A stretch of 64,000 nt of DNA from contig NZ_WUQJ01000006.1 of NCBI RefSeq assembly GCF_011074955.1, positions 186,001-250,000 of the forward strand. Reading direction: 5' to 3'. Below the pieces are notes generated by a model. The model was not told the origin of the DNA. It ran no database searches and was given only the letters and a program-made list of their open reading frames with translations. This DNA comes from Marinobacter caseinilyticus. GTDB taxonomy: Bacteria > Pseudomonadota > Gammaproteobacteria > Pseudomonadales > Oleiphilaceae. A program made the translations under genes and the position numbers. Of this stretch, positions 9,030-18,174 are shown piece after piece. Within the stretch, counting starts at the first letter, position 1, and every line of letters begins with the position of its first letter.

Positions 9030-9590
9030 TTACGCCGGCCAACGCTGCACGAACTCGGCAACTGACGGACGGGGCACGGAAGGTTTTTCCGACTCTGCCG
9101 TGCCCACATACAAAAAGCCGGCGATCGCTTCATCCTCGGTTAAGCCCAATGCGCGATGCACCAAAGGATGATACGCCAGGGCACCGGTACGCCACATGAC
9201 GCCATACCCCGCCGATTGCAGGGCGAGCGATACGTAGCCCAGGCCCACTGCAGAGGACATGGTCTGCTCGATCGCAGGCACCTTGGGGTGAGTTTTGTAG
9301 CAGGTAATGCCAACAATGATCATTGGAGCCCGCAGGGGCGATCGCCGTAGTTTTTCCTTGTCACCGGCCAGGGGGTTGTCCGGATCGTCAACGGTGCGGG
9401 CGAACACCTCTCCCAATGCAGCCAGACCTTGCCCTTCAATCACTAAATAACGCCACGGCCTCAGCAGCGCATGGTCGGGGGCTCTTGCGGCACACTCAAA
9501 CACCGTGTCGAGAGTCGCCTGATCCGGTGCGGGAAGTGCCAGTCGCGGCTGAGAAGCTCGATTCAGGATTGCATCAATTACGTCAGTCAT
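9030..9590 (-). CDS. Nitroreductase family protein, YdjA-like
   Basis: A 186-residue FMN-dependent nitroreductase of the short YdjA type, which uses NAD(P)H to reduce nitro compounds or related electrophiles; the natural substrate is unknown. Family marks are the N-terminal IDAILNRASQPRLALPAPDQ, ARAPDHALLRPWRYLVIEGQ (FMN-binding region, about residues 35-54), the helix VGLGYVSLALQSAGYGVMWR (about residues 114-133) and the C-terminal GFLYVGTAE. It is divergent from the DUF962 gene and next to, but opposite in logic from, the flagellar cluster. Confidence 0.88.
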   Translation of the reverse strand: MTDVIDAILNRASQPRLALPAPDQATLDTVFECAARAPDHALLRPWRYLVIEGQGLAALGEVFARTVDDPDNPLAGDKEKLRRSPLRAPMIIVGITCYKTHPKVPAIEQTMSSAVGLGYVSLALQSAGYGVMWRTGALAYHPLVHRALGLTEDEAIAGFLYVGTAESEKPSVPRPSVAEFVQRWPA

Positions 9591-9736
9591 TCAAATCCCT
9601 GCTATTCTGGTCGGTACGTTCACGAATACTTGGGTGGGAACCCAGTCGCAATTAAATTGTGACTAACAGGCAATACTGTTAACCTTTAGTCGTAGTTACC
9701 CCTACCAAAAACAACAAATAATCCGGTAGAGATACC

Positions 9737-10048
9737 ATGAGTCACAATCGAAAATTTAGCTGTTTTTCTGAGTTTTATCCGTTCTATCTTGAAGAACACA
9801 GCGACCCGACCTGTCGACGACTGCACTACATGGGCAGTTTTCTGGTCCTGGCGGTTACGCTCTATGCCCTGGCATCTCAAACCTGGCTCTACCTGCTGCT
9901 ACTGCCAGTAATTGGGTACGGCTTTGCCTGGTTTGGTCATTTTGTATTTGAAAAAAATCGCCCTGCAACCTTTCAATACCCGCTCTACAGCCTGTTGGGT
10001 GACTGGGTCATGCTGAAGGATATGCTGACAGGCCGCATTCGGTTTTAA
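9737..10048 (+). CDS. Mpo1-like (DUF962) small membrane protein
   Basis: A 103-residue protein of the DUF962/Mpo1-like family. The N-terminal SEFYPFYLEEHSDPTCRRLH (about residues 10-29) and WFGHFVFEKNRPATFQYPLY (about residues 65-84) carry the conserved His residues; yeast Mpo1 is an iron-dependent dioxygenase in phytosphingosine alpha-oxidation, but bacterial members lack a proven substrate. Two hydrophobic segments (about 35-63) predict membrane insertion. The next gene starts one base after its stop, so the two are translationally linked with the cyclase. Confidence 0.85.
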   Translation: MSHNRKFSCFSEFYPFYLEEHSDPTCRRLHYMGSFLVLAVTLYALASQTWLYLLLLPVIGYGFAWFGHFVFEKNRPATFQYPLYSLLGDWVMLKDMLTGRIRF

Positions 10049-10049
10049 C

Positions 10050-11462
10050 ATGATGAACGCCCCACTAACTGTGAGCAAATCAATTGTGCTGGACGCACAG
10101 AATAACCCCATCGCCATTCCTCCGATGCCCGATTACAAAGGCCGGATAATGGCGTATACCGCCACCGCCGCTGTGATCGTGACAGGCCTCTGGGACGGTG
10201 CATTTGCACCCTGGATGGCGTGGCTATTGGCCGGCGCGTTGAGCTGGCCGCACGTCGTTTATTACCTGACCCGGCGAACCTGCCTGAAACGGTCGGCCCG
10301 CATTCGCCAGAAAATGCTGTTGATCGATTGTGTCATCGGCGGGGCGTTCGTGGGTGTGATTGGCCTGGTTGCCATACCCACGATCGCAGTGGTGCTGATG
10401 CTTATGTTCAGCGGCCTGATCGTTGGCGGGGTACGGCAATGGTTGCTGGGTTCATTGTTCATGCTCTCGTCCGCTGTTACAGCCGTTGCCATCTGCGGCA
10501 CGTCAGATACCTTTCAATCCCCGTTGATGCTCAGCATCGTTTCCATGCTGGCGACCGGGCTCTACATCTGCGTAACGGCTTTTTACTCCCATCAGCAGGC
10601 GCGGGCACTGATGATGGCGAAGACTCAAATCCAGAATCAGCGGGAACAATCCATAGCACTCTCCCATAAGCTCTCCAAATACCTGTCGCCCCAGGTCTGG
10701 CAGTCGATCTTTACCGGTGAGCGCGACGTACGGTTGGAGACCCAGCGCAAAAAGCTGGTGATCTTCTTTTCCGACATCAAAGGCTTCACTGAGTTGTCAG
10801 AAGAAATGGAGCCGGAAGCATTGACGGAGCTTCTGAATCACTACTTTAACGAAATGTCGGAAGTCGCCCTTAAGTACGGTGGAACCATCGATAAATTCGT
10901 CGGCGACTCCATTATGATTTTCTTTGGCGATCCTACCAGCCGCGGTCAACGGGAAGATGCCTCGGCTTGCGTATCCATGGCCATCGATATGCGCAAGCAT
11001 ATGAAAATCATGCGGCAAAAATGGCGCAGCCAGGGCATTAAGACCCCGCTGGAAATCCGCATGGGCATCAGCACCGGTTACACCACGGTCGGCAACTTCG
11101 GCGCCGAAAACCGAATGGATTACACCATCATTGGCAAAGAAGTAAACCTTGCCAGTCGTCTGGAGTCGCTTGCGGAGCCAGGCGAAATACTGGTCTCTTA
11201 CGAGACCTTTTCGCTAATCAAAGACTGCATAATGTGCCGGGACAAAGGCGAAATTACGGTCAAGGGCTTCGGTCGGCCAGTTCCCATCTACGAAGTTGTC
11301 GATTTCCGCCGCGACCTGGGGCCCAACCGCAGTTTTCTTGAGCACGAACACAGCGGCTTTGCCATGTATCTCGACTCGGAGAAGGTAACCGATCGCGAGC
11401 GCCAGGCCATTCTATCGGCCCTGGAAGACGCCGCCGACCGGTTACGACAAGAGGATGCTTGA
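10050..11462 (+). CDS. MASE2-domain class III adenylate/guanylate cyclase
   Basis: A 470-residue membrane cyclase making cAMP (or cGMP). Residues about 25-175 form a MASE2 sensor domain with several membrane helices and the hallmark segments ALSWPHVVYYLTRR and LLIDCVIGGAFVGVIGL. Residues about 225-410 form the class III catalytic domain: KLVIFFSDIKGFTELSEEME (metal-binding Asp), GGTIDKFVGDSIMIFFGDP (second metal Asp), MGISTGYTTVGNFGAENRMD and VNLASRLESLAEPGEILVS. Both metal Asp residues are present, so it should be active. Substrate choice of ATP over GTP is inferred from the family. Confidence 0.9.
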   Translation: MMNAPLTVSKSIVLDAQNNPIAIPPMPDYKGRIMAYTATAAVIVTGLWDGAFAPWMAWLLAGALSWPHVVYYLTRRTCLKRSARIRQKMLLIDCVIGGAFVGVIGLVAIPTIAVVLMLMFSGLIVGGVRQWLLGSLFMLSSAVTAVAICGTSDTFQSPLMLSIVSMLATGLYICVTAFYSHQQARALMMAKTQIQNQREQSIALSHKLSKYLSPQVWQSIFTGERDVRLETQRKKLVIFFSDIKGFTELSEEMEPEALTELLNHYFNEMSEVALKYGGTIDKFVGDSIMIFFGDPTSRGQREDASACVSMAIDMRKHMKIMRQKWRSQGIKTPLEIRMGISTGYTTVGNFGAENRMDYTIIGKEVNLASRLESLAEPGEILVSYETFSLIKDCIMCRDKGEITVKGFGRPVPIYEVVDFRRDLGPNRSFLEHEHSGFAMYLDSEKVTDRERQAILSALEDAADRLRQEDA

Positions 11463-11482
11463 GAGGTAACTATCGCGCCACG

Positions 11483-12304
11483 CTATTGGCGTATGAGACG
11501 ACCACTCGGGGCCTCTCCAGCTGAGGTGCTGCGCCAGGGGTTGATGTCCAGGCCCCCGCGTCGGGTATAACGGGCACAGACGGTGAGTTGGTCCGGCCGG
11601 CACTGGGTCATGATGTCGGTAAAAATCGTTTCCACACAGTGCTCGTGAAAATCCTGTTGCTGTCGAAACCCCACCACATATTTCAACAACCCGGAGTGCT
11701 CCACCTTCGGCCCTGTGTACTCAACCAGCAGTGTTCCCCAGTCCGGCTGGCCGGTCACCGGACAGTTGCTTTTCAGCAGATGCGAACACAGCCGCTCAGT
11801 CACAACACTGCCGCCCTTTGCCGCCAAGGCCTCCGGGCAATACTGGTAACTCACGGAATCCACTGGCTCGTCATCGATGAGCACATAACCTTCGGGACGC
11901 CCCAACGCTTCCGAGGTCTGGTCGACGCTGTGCAGTGTCACCCGGACCGCCGCGCCACTGGCGCTCGACAAATCGCCTTCAATGACTTCCATTAGCTGAT
12001 CAACCGAAGAAAACGTCGCCTGATTCAGCGAGTTCAGGTAAAGCTTGAGCGACTTGGACTCAATCAGTGCGGCCGATGCGGCCGGTACCCGAATCTCCGC
12101 CCAGGCAACCGCTGGAACGCCATTGGGCCGGAGCCAGGATAGTTCCCAGGCTTGCCACAAGTCCTCGCCAAACCAGGGCCAGCGGCCATCCTCCAGTCCG
12201 ATCCTGCGACGATTGTCATCCCTGGGGACCGGAAATAGCAATTCCGGGCTATAACGATCGGGGTAGTCGCTGGTTTTACCGAGTGGCGCATCAATAAGAG
12301 CCAT
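11483..12304 (-). CDS. queF: NADPH-dependent 7-cyano-7-deazaguanine reductase QueF (long form)
   Basis: QueF reduces preQ0 to preQ1 in queuosine synthesis. At 273 residues it is the two-domain proteobacterial form. The catalytic Cys is in LKSNCPVTGQPDWGTLLVEY (about residues 185-204), followed by the T-fold segment with FHEHCVETIFTDIM. The N-terminal half has the pseudo-repeat with ESKSLKLYLNSLNQATF, the QueF NADPH-binding motif. It lies 14 bases upstream of the yadH-like gene on the same strand direction order yadG-yadH-queF, so it may be read through from them. Confidence 0.95.
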   Translation of the reverse strand: MALIDAPLGKTSDYPDRYSPELLFPVPRDDNRRRIGLEDGRWPWFGEDLWQAWELSWLRPNGVPAVAWAEIRVPAASAALIESKSLKLYLNSLNQATFSSVDQLMEVIEGDLSSASGAAVRVTLHSVDQTSEALGRPEGYVLIDDEPVDSVSYQYCPEALAAKGGSVVTERLCSHLLKSNCPVTGQPDWGTLLVEYTGPKVEHSGLLKYVVGFRQQQDFHEHCVETIFTDIMTQCRPDQLTVCARYTRRGGLDINPWRSTSAGEAPSGRLIRQ

Positions 12305-12318
12305 AGCGGGTTCCTGAG

Positions 12319-13092
12319 TCAGTGTCGGATGCCTTTGCCACGCTGCAGCATACGCAAACAGATTATGGACAAAACGGTGATGAACAGCACGATCATAACC
12401 AATGCCAGCCCGACATTGACATCGGATACCCCTAATATCCCATACCGAAAAGCGTTCACCATGTACAAAATCGGGTTAATCAGCGACAGCCCTTGCCAAA
12501 ACGCCGGCAACAGGTCAATTGAGTAGAACACCCCCCCGAGATAGGTAAGCGGCGTCAAAATGAAGGTGGGAACAATTGAAATGTCATCAAATTTGGTGGC
12601 TAACATAGCATTGATAAAGCCGCCCAGCGAAAACAGTGCCGAGGTCAGGAAAACCGTCAGAATCATCACCGGCAGGTTGTGGATTTCGAGTTGGGTAAAC
12701 GCCAATGACAGCAGTGTGACAATCAGCCCCACACCGAGACCGCGGGTCATGCCGCCCGCCACATAACCCAGCAAAATAACCCAATTGGGTACCGGCGAAA
12801 CCAACAGTTCTTCAATGCTGCGCTGAAATTTCATACTAAAAAAGGACGACACCACATTGGCATAAGAGCTTGTAATCACTGACATCATGATCAAGCCAGG
12901 CACAATGAAGGCCATATAGTTGAAGCCCCCCATATCACCAATGCGTGAGCCAATCAGGTTGCCGAATATCACAAAATACAGTGTCATGGTGACCGCCGGT
13001 GGCAGCAGTGTTTGCGGCCATATTCGAGTAAATCGACGCACTTCCCTGACAACAATTGTACTGAACGCTGTAAAAATGGCATGTGGGCTCAT
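12319..13092 (-). CDS. yadH: ABC-2 type transporter permease, YadH-like
   Basis: A 257-residue inner-membrane permease with six predicted helices, of the ABC-2 exporter family. FQRSIEELLVSPVPNWVILL (about residues 88-107) and the C-terminal LINPILYMVNAFRYGILGVS are the usual YadH/NodJ marks. It overlaps the ATPase gene upstream by 4 bases, so the pair forms one exporter. The exported substrate is unknown; YadGH is only loosely tied to envelope functions. Confidence 0.88.
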   Translation of the reverse strand: MSPHAIFTAFSTIVVREVRRFTRIWPQTLLPPAVTMTLYFVIFGNLIGSRIGDMGGFNYMAFIVPGLIMMSVITSSYANVVSSFFSMKFQRSIEELLVSPVPNWVILLGYVAGGMTRGLGVGLIVTLLSLAFTQLEIHNLPVMILTVFLTSALFSLGGFINAMLATKFDDISIVPTFILTPLTYLGGVFYSIDLLPAFWQGLSLINPILYMVNAFRYGILGVSDVNVGLALVMIVLFITVLSIICLRMLQRGKGIRH

Positions 13093-14027
13093 GAGTGTGC
13101 TCCCTGCTCACCAGCATTGTCTTCCACCAGACGGAGGAATAACTCTTCCAGCCGATTCGCTTTGGTCCGCATACTGAGCACCTTGATTTTGTGTCGCTCA
13201 AGCTCAATAAACACCCCATTCAAACCCTGGCTCTTTTCCACATCCACTTCCAAAGCGCCCTCTCCATCAATACGGGTGGTAAAACCTTCCAATGCCAAAG
13301 GCTCCGTCAAATTCTGATCGGTATCCAGCACGAACGTTTCAACACTGAGTTGCTGAAGCAAATCCTTTTTACTGGTGTGCTTGACGATCCGCCCCTTATC
13401 AATGATGGCGATATTCCGACACAAGGCTTCCGCCTCTTCCAGATAGTGCGTGGTAAGGATAATCGTAGTGCCCTGGCGGTTTATTTCTTCCAGAAAGGCC
13501 CACATCGAACGACGAAGCTCAATATCAACACCCGCCGTCGGCTCATCGAGGATCAACATTCGGGGTTCGTGCACCAGTGCCCGCGCAATCATCAGTCGAC
13601 GCTTCATTCCTCCGGACAGCATCCGAGCCGGCGAATTGCGCTTTTCCCATAACCCAAGCTTGCGCAGGTACCGTTCGGCCGATAGCTTCGCCTTGGCAAA
13701 AGGGATGCCGTAGTAACCCGCCTGGGTCGTGACAATGTCGAAAACCTTCTCAAACTGATTAAAATTGAACTCCTGAGGCACCACACCCAAATTCATTTTG
13801 GCAGCCGACAGATCGGTATCGATATCGTGTCCAAACACCTGGACGCGGCCAGATGTTTTATTAACCAGCGAGCAAACAATCCCTAAAGTCGTTGATTTGC
13901 CGGCTCCGTTGGGGCCTAGCAAGGCAAAAAAATCACCCTCTGCAACGTGTAGATCAATATTTTTCAAGGCCTCAAAGCCGTCACCGTAGGTTTTGACGAG
14001 CCCATCGATCTGCAAAGCGTTAGTCAT
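13089..14027 (-). CDS. yadG: ABC transporter ATP-binding protein, YadG-like
   Basis: A 312-residue ATPase with Walker A LLGPNGAGKSTT (about residues 38-49), signature MLSGGMKRRL (about 139-148), Walker B MLILDEPTAGVD (about 158-169) and the switch His in TTHYLEEAEAL. It energises the adjacent permease. The C-terminal extension of about 80 residues after the ATPase core is usual in YadG. A long non-coding stretch (14028-14271) upstream should hold its promoter together with that of the divergent lipoprotein gene. Confidence 0.9.
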   Translation of the reverse strand: MTNALQIDGLVKTYGDGFEALKNIDLHVAEGDFFALLGPNGAGKSTTLGIVCSLVNKTSGRVQVFGHDIDTDLSAAKMNLGVVPQEFNFNQFEKVFDIVTTQAGYYGIPFAKAKLSAERYLRKLGLWEKRNSPARMLSGGMKRRLMIARALVHEPRMLILDEPTAGVDIELRRSMWAFLEEINRQGTTIILTTHYLEEAEALCRNIAIIDKGRIVKHTSKKDLLQQLSVETFVLDTDQNLTEPLALEGFTTRIDGEGALEVDVEKSQGLNGVFIELERHKIKVLSMRTKANRLEELFLRLVEDNAGEQGAHS

Positions 14028-14271
14028 GAAACGATCCCGTTATCACAGCAACGACCTCAAGGCATCGCCGCCTGCATAAATTGAAGAGTGAACGAAGAAT
14101 GACATAAGGTGGTGGCACTGCGGCTGGAATTCAAGACACAGGGCATGCGATGGCCGGCTCGCCAATCCCCTAAACTGCGACAGGCATCCCGATATACCCC
14201 GGGTTGCGTCCCCTATAATAACGGTTACAACAATTTACAATCGCGCCCACTGAGAGGCCGGTAACCAGGGA

Positions 14272-15420
14272 ATGCGACGAACCACCATGAAATTGGCTCA
14301 CTTGATCTTGATTTCCGCATGCGCTCTCTCCGGATGTCTGGATGGCGGCGGTTCCGATGGCGATGACCGCTCAACAGGGCAAATAACGCCGACCGGCGTT
14401 GAAGGCCTCCAGTATCAAACCGCGAGCCAGACTGGCAAAACCGACAGCCGCGGCACGTTTCGCTACTACCAGGGTGAGCGGGTAGACCTTCGCGTTGGCA
14501 GTCTATCCCTGTTCAGCAAGATTCCCGCCAATCGATTTTTAACACCATTGGATTTTGTCCCCTCCGTACGCGCACAACTTGAAAATGCTGAGCTGACCGA
14601 TGAAGGCCTTCTGAGCCACCAACCGAAAGAATTACAATTGATTGAGACCTTGGAAGTAATCAATGTGACGCGATTTATTTTGTCGTTGAACTGGGAGCGA
14701 TCCGTAAGCTCTGGACAAGGCGTCGACATCCGGAATCGTACGATTGGTCAATTGAATGTCGCGCTGCCTAGCCTGGAGAGCACCATCGACTTTTCTGCCG
14801 GCCAAGCGGAATTTAGCGAACCGGTTCAACGAGGACTGGCCACCGGCGAGATTACGTCCGGATCACCTGCAAACCGCCTTTTGGATGCTATCTGCTTTTA
14901 CTCGGTGGATAGCGAGCTATGCGTTGAAACGCCAACGATAAGTGAAATTGAAAACGCCCCGGAGCCGCCTGACAACGATGAGGACCGGGATCCTGACATC
15001 AGGTATCAGGACGACCTCCGAAATCTGCGCGAACGAATATTGGCCGGAAAACGCGAAATCGGCGATGTCGGATTATCCGATGTGCGTGAGTACCTGAAGC
15101 GAGAACTCGACAGCGTTTCCCGACGGATCGCAAACCAGTATTACCTGGATGCATCAACAGCACAGCACCCCGCTTCCGACACTCGAATTCACAAGGTCCA
15201 GATTCGAAAAATTGCCGGCGAGCCTTCGCTGGATCAGATTGAGGCGATCAGTACCAACCCACTCAATGTAATCGTACATTCTTATGACCGACAGTCAGCG
15301 ACCGTCGAGTACTTCATTGATGGTGATGGCGGAGAGGAAGGTGAAATTCTGATTAACTTCAAGCCAACGGGTGACTATCGGTGGGTAAAAAAACAGATCA
15401 GGGTCGTCATTAAATCATAA
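14272..15420 (+). CDS. Putative lipoprotein with Ig/Cpr-like N-terminal domain
   Basis: A 382-residue lipoprotein of unknown function. The lipobox is LSGC, followed by an acidic Gly/Asp linker (LDGGGSDGDD). The next part, with VEGLQYQTASQTGKTDSRGT and FRYYQGERVDLRVGSLSLF, resembles the small beta-sandwich repeats of many surface lipoproteins (GV.Y.T..Q.G.TD..G.F.Y..GE). The C-terminal half is acidic and I recognise nothing in it. ATG codons at 14272 and 14287 both give a plausible signal peptide; AGGGA lies just before the first. A TATAAT lies at about 14212, upstream. Confidence 0.7.
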   Translation: MRRTTMKLAHLILISACALSGCLDGGGSDGDDRSTGQITPTGVEGLQYQTASQTGKTDSRGTFRYYQGERVDLRVGSLSLFSKIPANRFLTPLDFVPSVRAQLENAELTDEGLLSHQPKELQLIETLEVINVTRFILSLNWERSVSSGQGVDIRNRTIGQLNVALPSLESTIDFSAGQAEFSEPVQRGLATGEITSGSPANRLLDAICFYSVDSELCVETPTISEIENAPEPPDNDEDRDPDIRYQDDLRNLRERILAGKREIGDVGLSDVREYLKRELDSVSRRIANQYYLDASTAQHPASDTRIHKVQIRKIAGEPSLDQIEAISTNPLNVIVHSYDRQSATVEYFIDGDGGEEGEILINFKPTGDYRWVKKQIRVVIKS

Positions 15421-15479
15421 CGGACCGCCTGCCAGGCAACACCACACAGTGTGGTATTACCGTGTCGGCGGGGGTGAAA

Positions 15480-16784
15480 TTAACCACCGACCAGTTTTTT
15501 GAGGTTCCAGCGGGATTCGGTTCCGGTTACATCAAAGTGGTTAGGGTTCAAACCATCCGTACCGAAGGGTAAGCACCCTTCGATCTGTAACATCTCCTGT
15601 GCCGTCCGATCTTCATTGACACTCGCCAGGTTGATTACCTTCGCGGTTCGCAATGGCTCATGGTTTCGATTCGTCATCACCATTACCCTGGGCCACAGAC
15701 GCCTTGTTGGCGAATGGGACACGACCACGCCGCGCTCACCACTGTTTAATTCAACCAGTGTTCCGGTGGGGTAGATACCGATGGACTGGATGAATTTTTC
15801 TACCAAATCTTCCTGGAATTCAATATTACGCTGTTCAAATAACTGACTGACAGCCTGGGCAGGTGTCATTGGCGTATGGCCTTGGCGAGGCTCAATTAAG
15901 GTCTCATAGTGATCAACGAGCCCCGCAATTTTCGCCAACAAGGGAATCTTGTCGCCTTTCAATGCGGCAGGAAAGCCGGATCCATTGTGGCGCTCGCGAT
16001 GCCCTCGTACGATGCTGACAACCGCCCGAGACATGCCAGCTTCTTCAAGCTGAACCGCGCCCCGCTCTGCGTAGGTTTTGAACAATGAATATTGTTCAAC
16101 ATCAAGGCAGTGTTCGTTTTCCAGGATTTCTTTCGGCAAAACCACCTTGCCTACATGGGCAAGCAAACAGCCAACGGCCAAATGGGTCAGGAGACCTTCC
16201 TGCAGGCCAAGATGACGCCCACAAACCAGCGCCCAGACCGACGTATTAAGTGCATGCTGGTATGTGTAATCGTCATGCTCACGCACTCTCGCCAACCACA
16301 GCAACGCATCAGGGTTTCTTATGATGCTGGCGGTCATTTCTTTCGCAACACGAGTAAGGCGCTGAGTATCGGGGATCGTGTGCGCTTTGATGCAACTGGC
16401 CACATAGTCCAACGCCTTTCGAGCATCCCCTAACAAATTGGCACTGAGCTTCAGTTCTTTCCTGAGCGACGACGCAACATCATGGCGTACCGGACTCCTG
16501 ACCGCTATCGGTGGCAACTGGAGAACATTCTGAGAATTACGACGGTTAGCTCGGCGGGCAAAGACGGGCGCTTTGACCTCGTCATATTCTTCGGCCATTG
16601 CGACTTCGGCAACATCGATTTCCACTGTTTTGCAGTGAGACATCAGTGACCGGATTTCATCCAGCGATCGGATGTAAAAGCCTTGTACCGGGAATGGCGT
16701 CGTATGCCATGGACGATCCAAATCAGACACGAACATGCCGATTTCCAGATCGTGTACGGATACCTTCTTTTGACGAACGCCCAC
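15480..16784 (-). CDS. DUF3391 / HD-GYP-type protein with degenerate active site
   Basis: About 434 residues. The N-terminal DUF3391 domain (KVSVHDLEIGMFVSDLDRPW, about residues 7-26) is followed by an HD-GYP-like domain (about residues 150-360). The first His region HDDYTYQHALNTSVWALV is normal, but the metal-binding HDxGK motif reads LLAHVGKVVLP (His-Asp replaced by Ala-His), the next ligand His is replaced in LFKTYAERG, and HHExxDGxGYP reads GHRERHNGSGFP. I infer it has lost c-di-GMP phosphodiesterase activity and acts as a receptor or scaffold. Start GTG 16784 is chosen because GAGGTG lies 4 bases upstream; the frame extends further to 16874. Confidence 0.85.
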   Translation of the reverse strand: MGVRQKKVSVHDLEIGMFVSDLDRPWHTTPFPVQGFYIRSLDEIRSLMSHCKTVEIDVAEVAMAEEYDEVKAPVFARRANRRNSQNVLQLPPIAVRSPVRHDVASSLRKELKLSANLLGDARKALDYVASCIKAHTIPDTQRLTRVAKEMTASIIRNPDALLWLARVREHDDYTYQHALNTSVWALVCGRHLGLQEGLLTHLAVGCLLAHVGKVVLPKEILENEHCLDVEQYSLFKTYAERGAVQLEEAGMSRAVVSIVRGHRERHNGSGFPAALKGDKIPLLAKIAGLVDHYETLIEPRQGHTPMTPAQAVSQLFEQRNIEFQEDLVEKFIQSIGIYPTGTLVELNSGERGVVVSHSPTRRLWPRVMVMTNRNHEPLRTAKVINLASVNEDRTAQEMLQIEGCLPFGTDGLNPNHFDVTGTESRWNLKKLVGG

Positions 16785-17005
16785 GGCACACCTCAATTTA
16801 TAAATTGCTACGATGCCTATTCTGACCGAGTGACGGGAAGAGTCCATTACAGTTTTGTATGGCGCCGTAACCATTTGACGACAGAGTGTTACCGAAGTTG
16901 TATTCAGGAAACAAAAGGTAGCAGCGTGACTGGCGTCACACTATCGCTGATCCATCGACCGGTCGAAGCTGCGCAAACCGGTCCGCCCGATAAGCCTGCG
17001 GCGAG

Positions 17006-17605
17006 TTATTCCTTATCACATACCGAATCTTCCAGCGCTGGCATTCCGCCATTCAGGCCCCCCCGAGCCACTTTACGAGCGTGGACGACGTAAGGCACGA
17101 CAGACGCCCGGAGATAATCCGTGCTTTCACTCTCCTGCCCTATCGGCTGAGAGACCTCAGCCGGCTTGCAGGACACCTTTAACTTGAACTGAGCCGGAAG
17201 CGCTGCAATACGATCGACACTCTTTGAAGTCACTCGCATGCATGCCGATTGATCTTTCATTGCTTCACCGGTATCCGACACCCCCCGGTCCAGCTCAGGG
17301 TCACCGCATGCACGAATGCCGTCACCGCATTCACCGGCGGAGGTGAATGCCTCCTGGGTACGGTCAAACAAACGCCAAACCCTGGTGCTGCATTGGCTTT
17401 CGACGGTTATAGGTGTCGCTTCGCTCTGTGCTATCCACCACGCCGGGTATTCTGCGGTTTGCCAACTTAAGCGTACCTGGCGAGGCTCACCTTGCGAGTT
17501 TGCAGCCGGGAATACAGCGTAATGATCGTAATACGAGGCACAGCCAGAAAACACCAAAGATGCCAGCAATAAGCAAACCGAAGCCGTTTGTGAGAAGGGT
17601 GTCAT
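17006..17605 (-). CDS. Putative lipoprotein, unknown function
   Basis: About 199 residues with a lipoprotein signal (MTPFSQTASVCLLLASLVFS, lipobox FSGC). The mature part is Cys-rich (about seven Cys), which suggests disulfides in the periplasm, and holds RLSWQTAEYPAWWIAQSEAT near the start. No family is recognised. An ATG at 17620 would add five residues before the signal; the inner ATG gives a cleaner signal peptide. It lies 52 bases after nothing larger than the PilZ gene on the same strand and may be read with it. Confidence 0.65.
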   Translation of the reverse strand: MTPFSQTASVCLLLASLVFSGCASYYDHYAVFPAANSQGEPRQVRLSWQTAEYPAWWIAQSEATPITVESQCSTRVWRLFDRTQEAFTSAGECGDGIRACGDPELDRGVSDTGEAMKDQSACMRVTSKSVDRIAALPAQFKLKVSCKPAEVSQPIGQESESTDYLRASVVPYVVHARKVARGGLNGGMPALEDSVCDKE

Positions 17606-17682
17606 TGCTTTTCCATCCATGGGGTCGCTAAATCACATCGAAAAGGAACCGGCATTATGACCTGGGCATGCCGCGAAACAAC

Positions 17683-17952
17683 CTACTGGTCCTCAAATTG
17701 AAGTCCAAATCCGTCTACAGTTTTACGCACAACCACCATAGGGAGAACCGGTGCCGGGACCGGCAAGCCCTGAACCTGCACTTCAAGATGGTCGCCAATG
17801 CTTGGCTCAAAGCCGTCTTCGACAATGATAAATATGCCCCCGTCGGAAATGTCACGGGTCGCAAATATTCTGGCCTCGTCATTGGAGTCACGCACCCTGA
17901 CCTTCACATTCAGAGCGGTGCGCGTGTGCTGTCTTCGGTCAGATGTAGTCAT
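17683..17952 (-). CDS. PilZ domain c-di-GMP-binding protein
   Basis: An 89-residue single PilZ domain. Both ligand motifs are present: RRQHTR (RxxxR, residues about 6-11) and DISDGG (D/NxSxxG, about 34-39), so it should bind c-di-GMP. The rest is beta-strand-like, ending VVRKTVDGFGLQFED. Small PilZ proteins work as adaptors for flagella, pili or regulators. It lies next to a degenerate HD-GYP gene and within 10 kb of the flagellar rod genes, which suggests but does not prove a motility role. Confidence 0.88.
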   Translation of the reverse strand: MTTSDRRQHTRTALNVKVRVRDSNDEARIFATRDISDGGIFIIVEDGFEPSIGDHLEVQVQGLPVPAPVLPMVVVRKTVDGFGLQFEDQ

Positions 17953-18088
17953 TCAGTGCCGCCTGCCTTGCATGAGTCACCTCGAACGGATACCTGCTTT
18001 TATTGTCTTTGTCTGTACGTCGTTGAATCATAGCACATTTACGCCATATAGGAGTTTTACACCAAGGCTGATTGACTTTTTGGTGAAT

Positions 18089-18107
18089 TATAATGAGAAT
18101 GGTTTGC
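18089..18107 (+). promoter_or_regulatory. Candidate Fur box before the iron importer
   Basis: TATAATGAGAATGGTTTGC matches 13 of 19 positions of the Fur consensus (GATAATGATAATCATTATC), the left part best. It lies 68 bases before the ATG of the iron-binding protein gene, inside an AT-rich promoter-like stretch. Iron-dependent repression is the expected control of this gene class. Confidence 0.6.
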
Positions 18108-18174
18108 GTTAACACTTTCAAGCGTGCTGGCGACCCTCTCGCCACGGAACTTACCCACAGCAGGACAAACTATT

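Noticed and set aside
8867..9133. Frame opposite the nitroreductase start region (88 codons)
   Set aside because: It overlaps the flgB promoter and the nitroreductase coding region and shows no protein signature.
14205..14225. TATAAT as proven promoter of the lipoprotein gene
   Set aside because: The -10-like hexamer is good but no -35 lies at 16-18 bases, so it is mentioned only in the gene entry.
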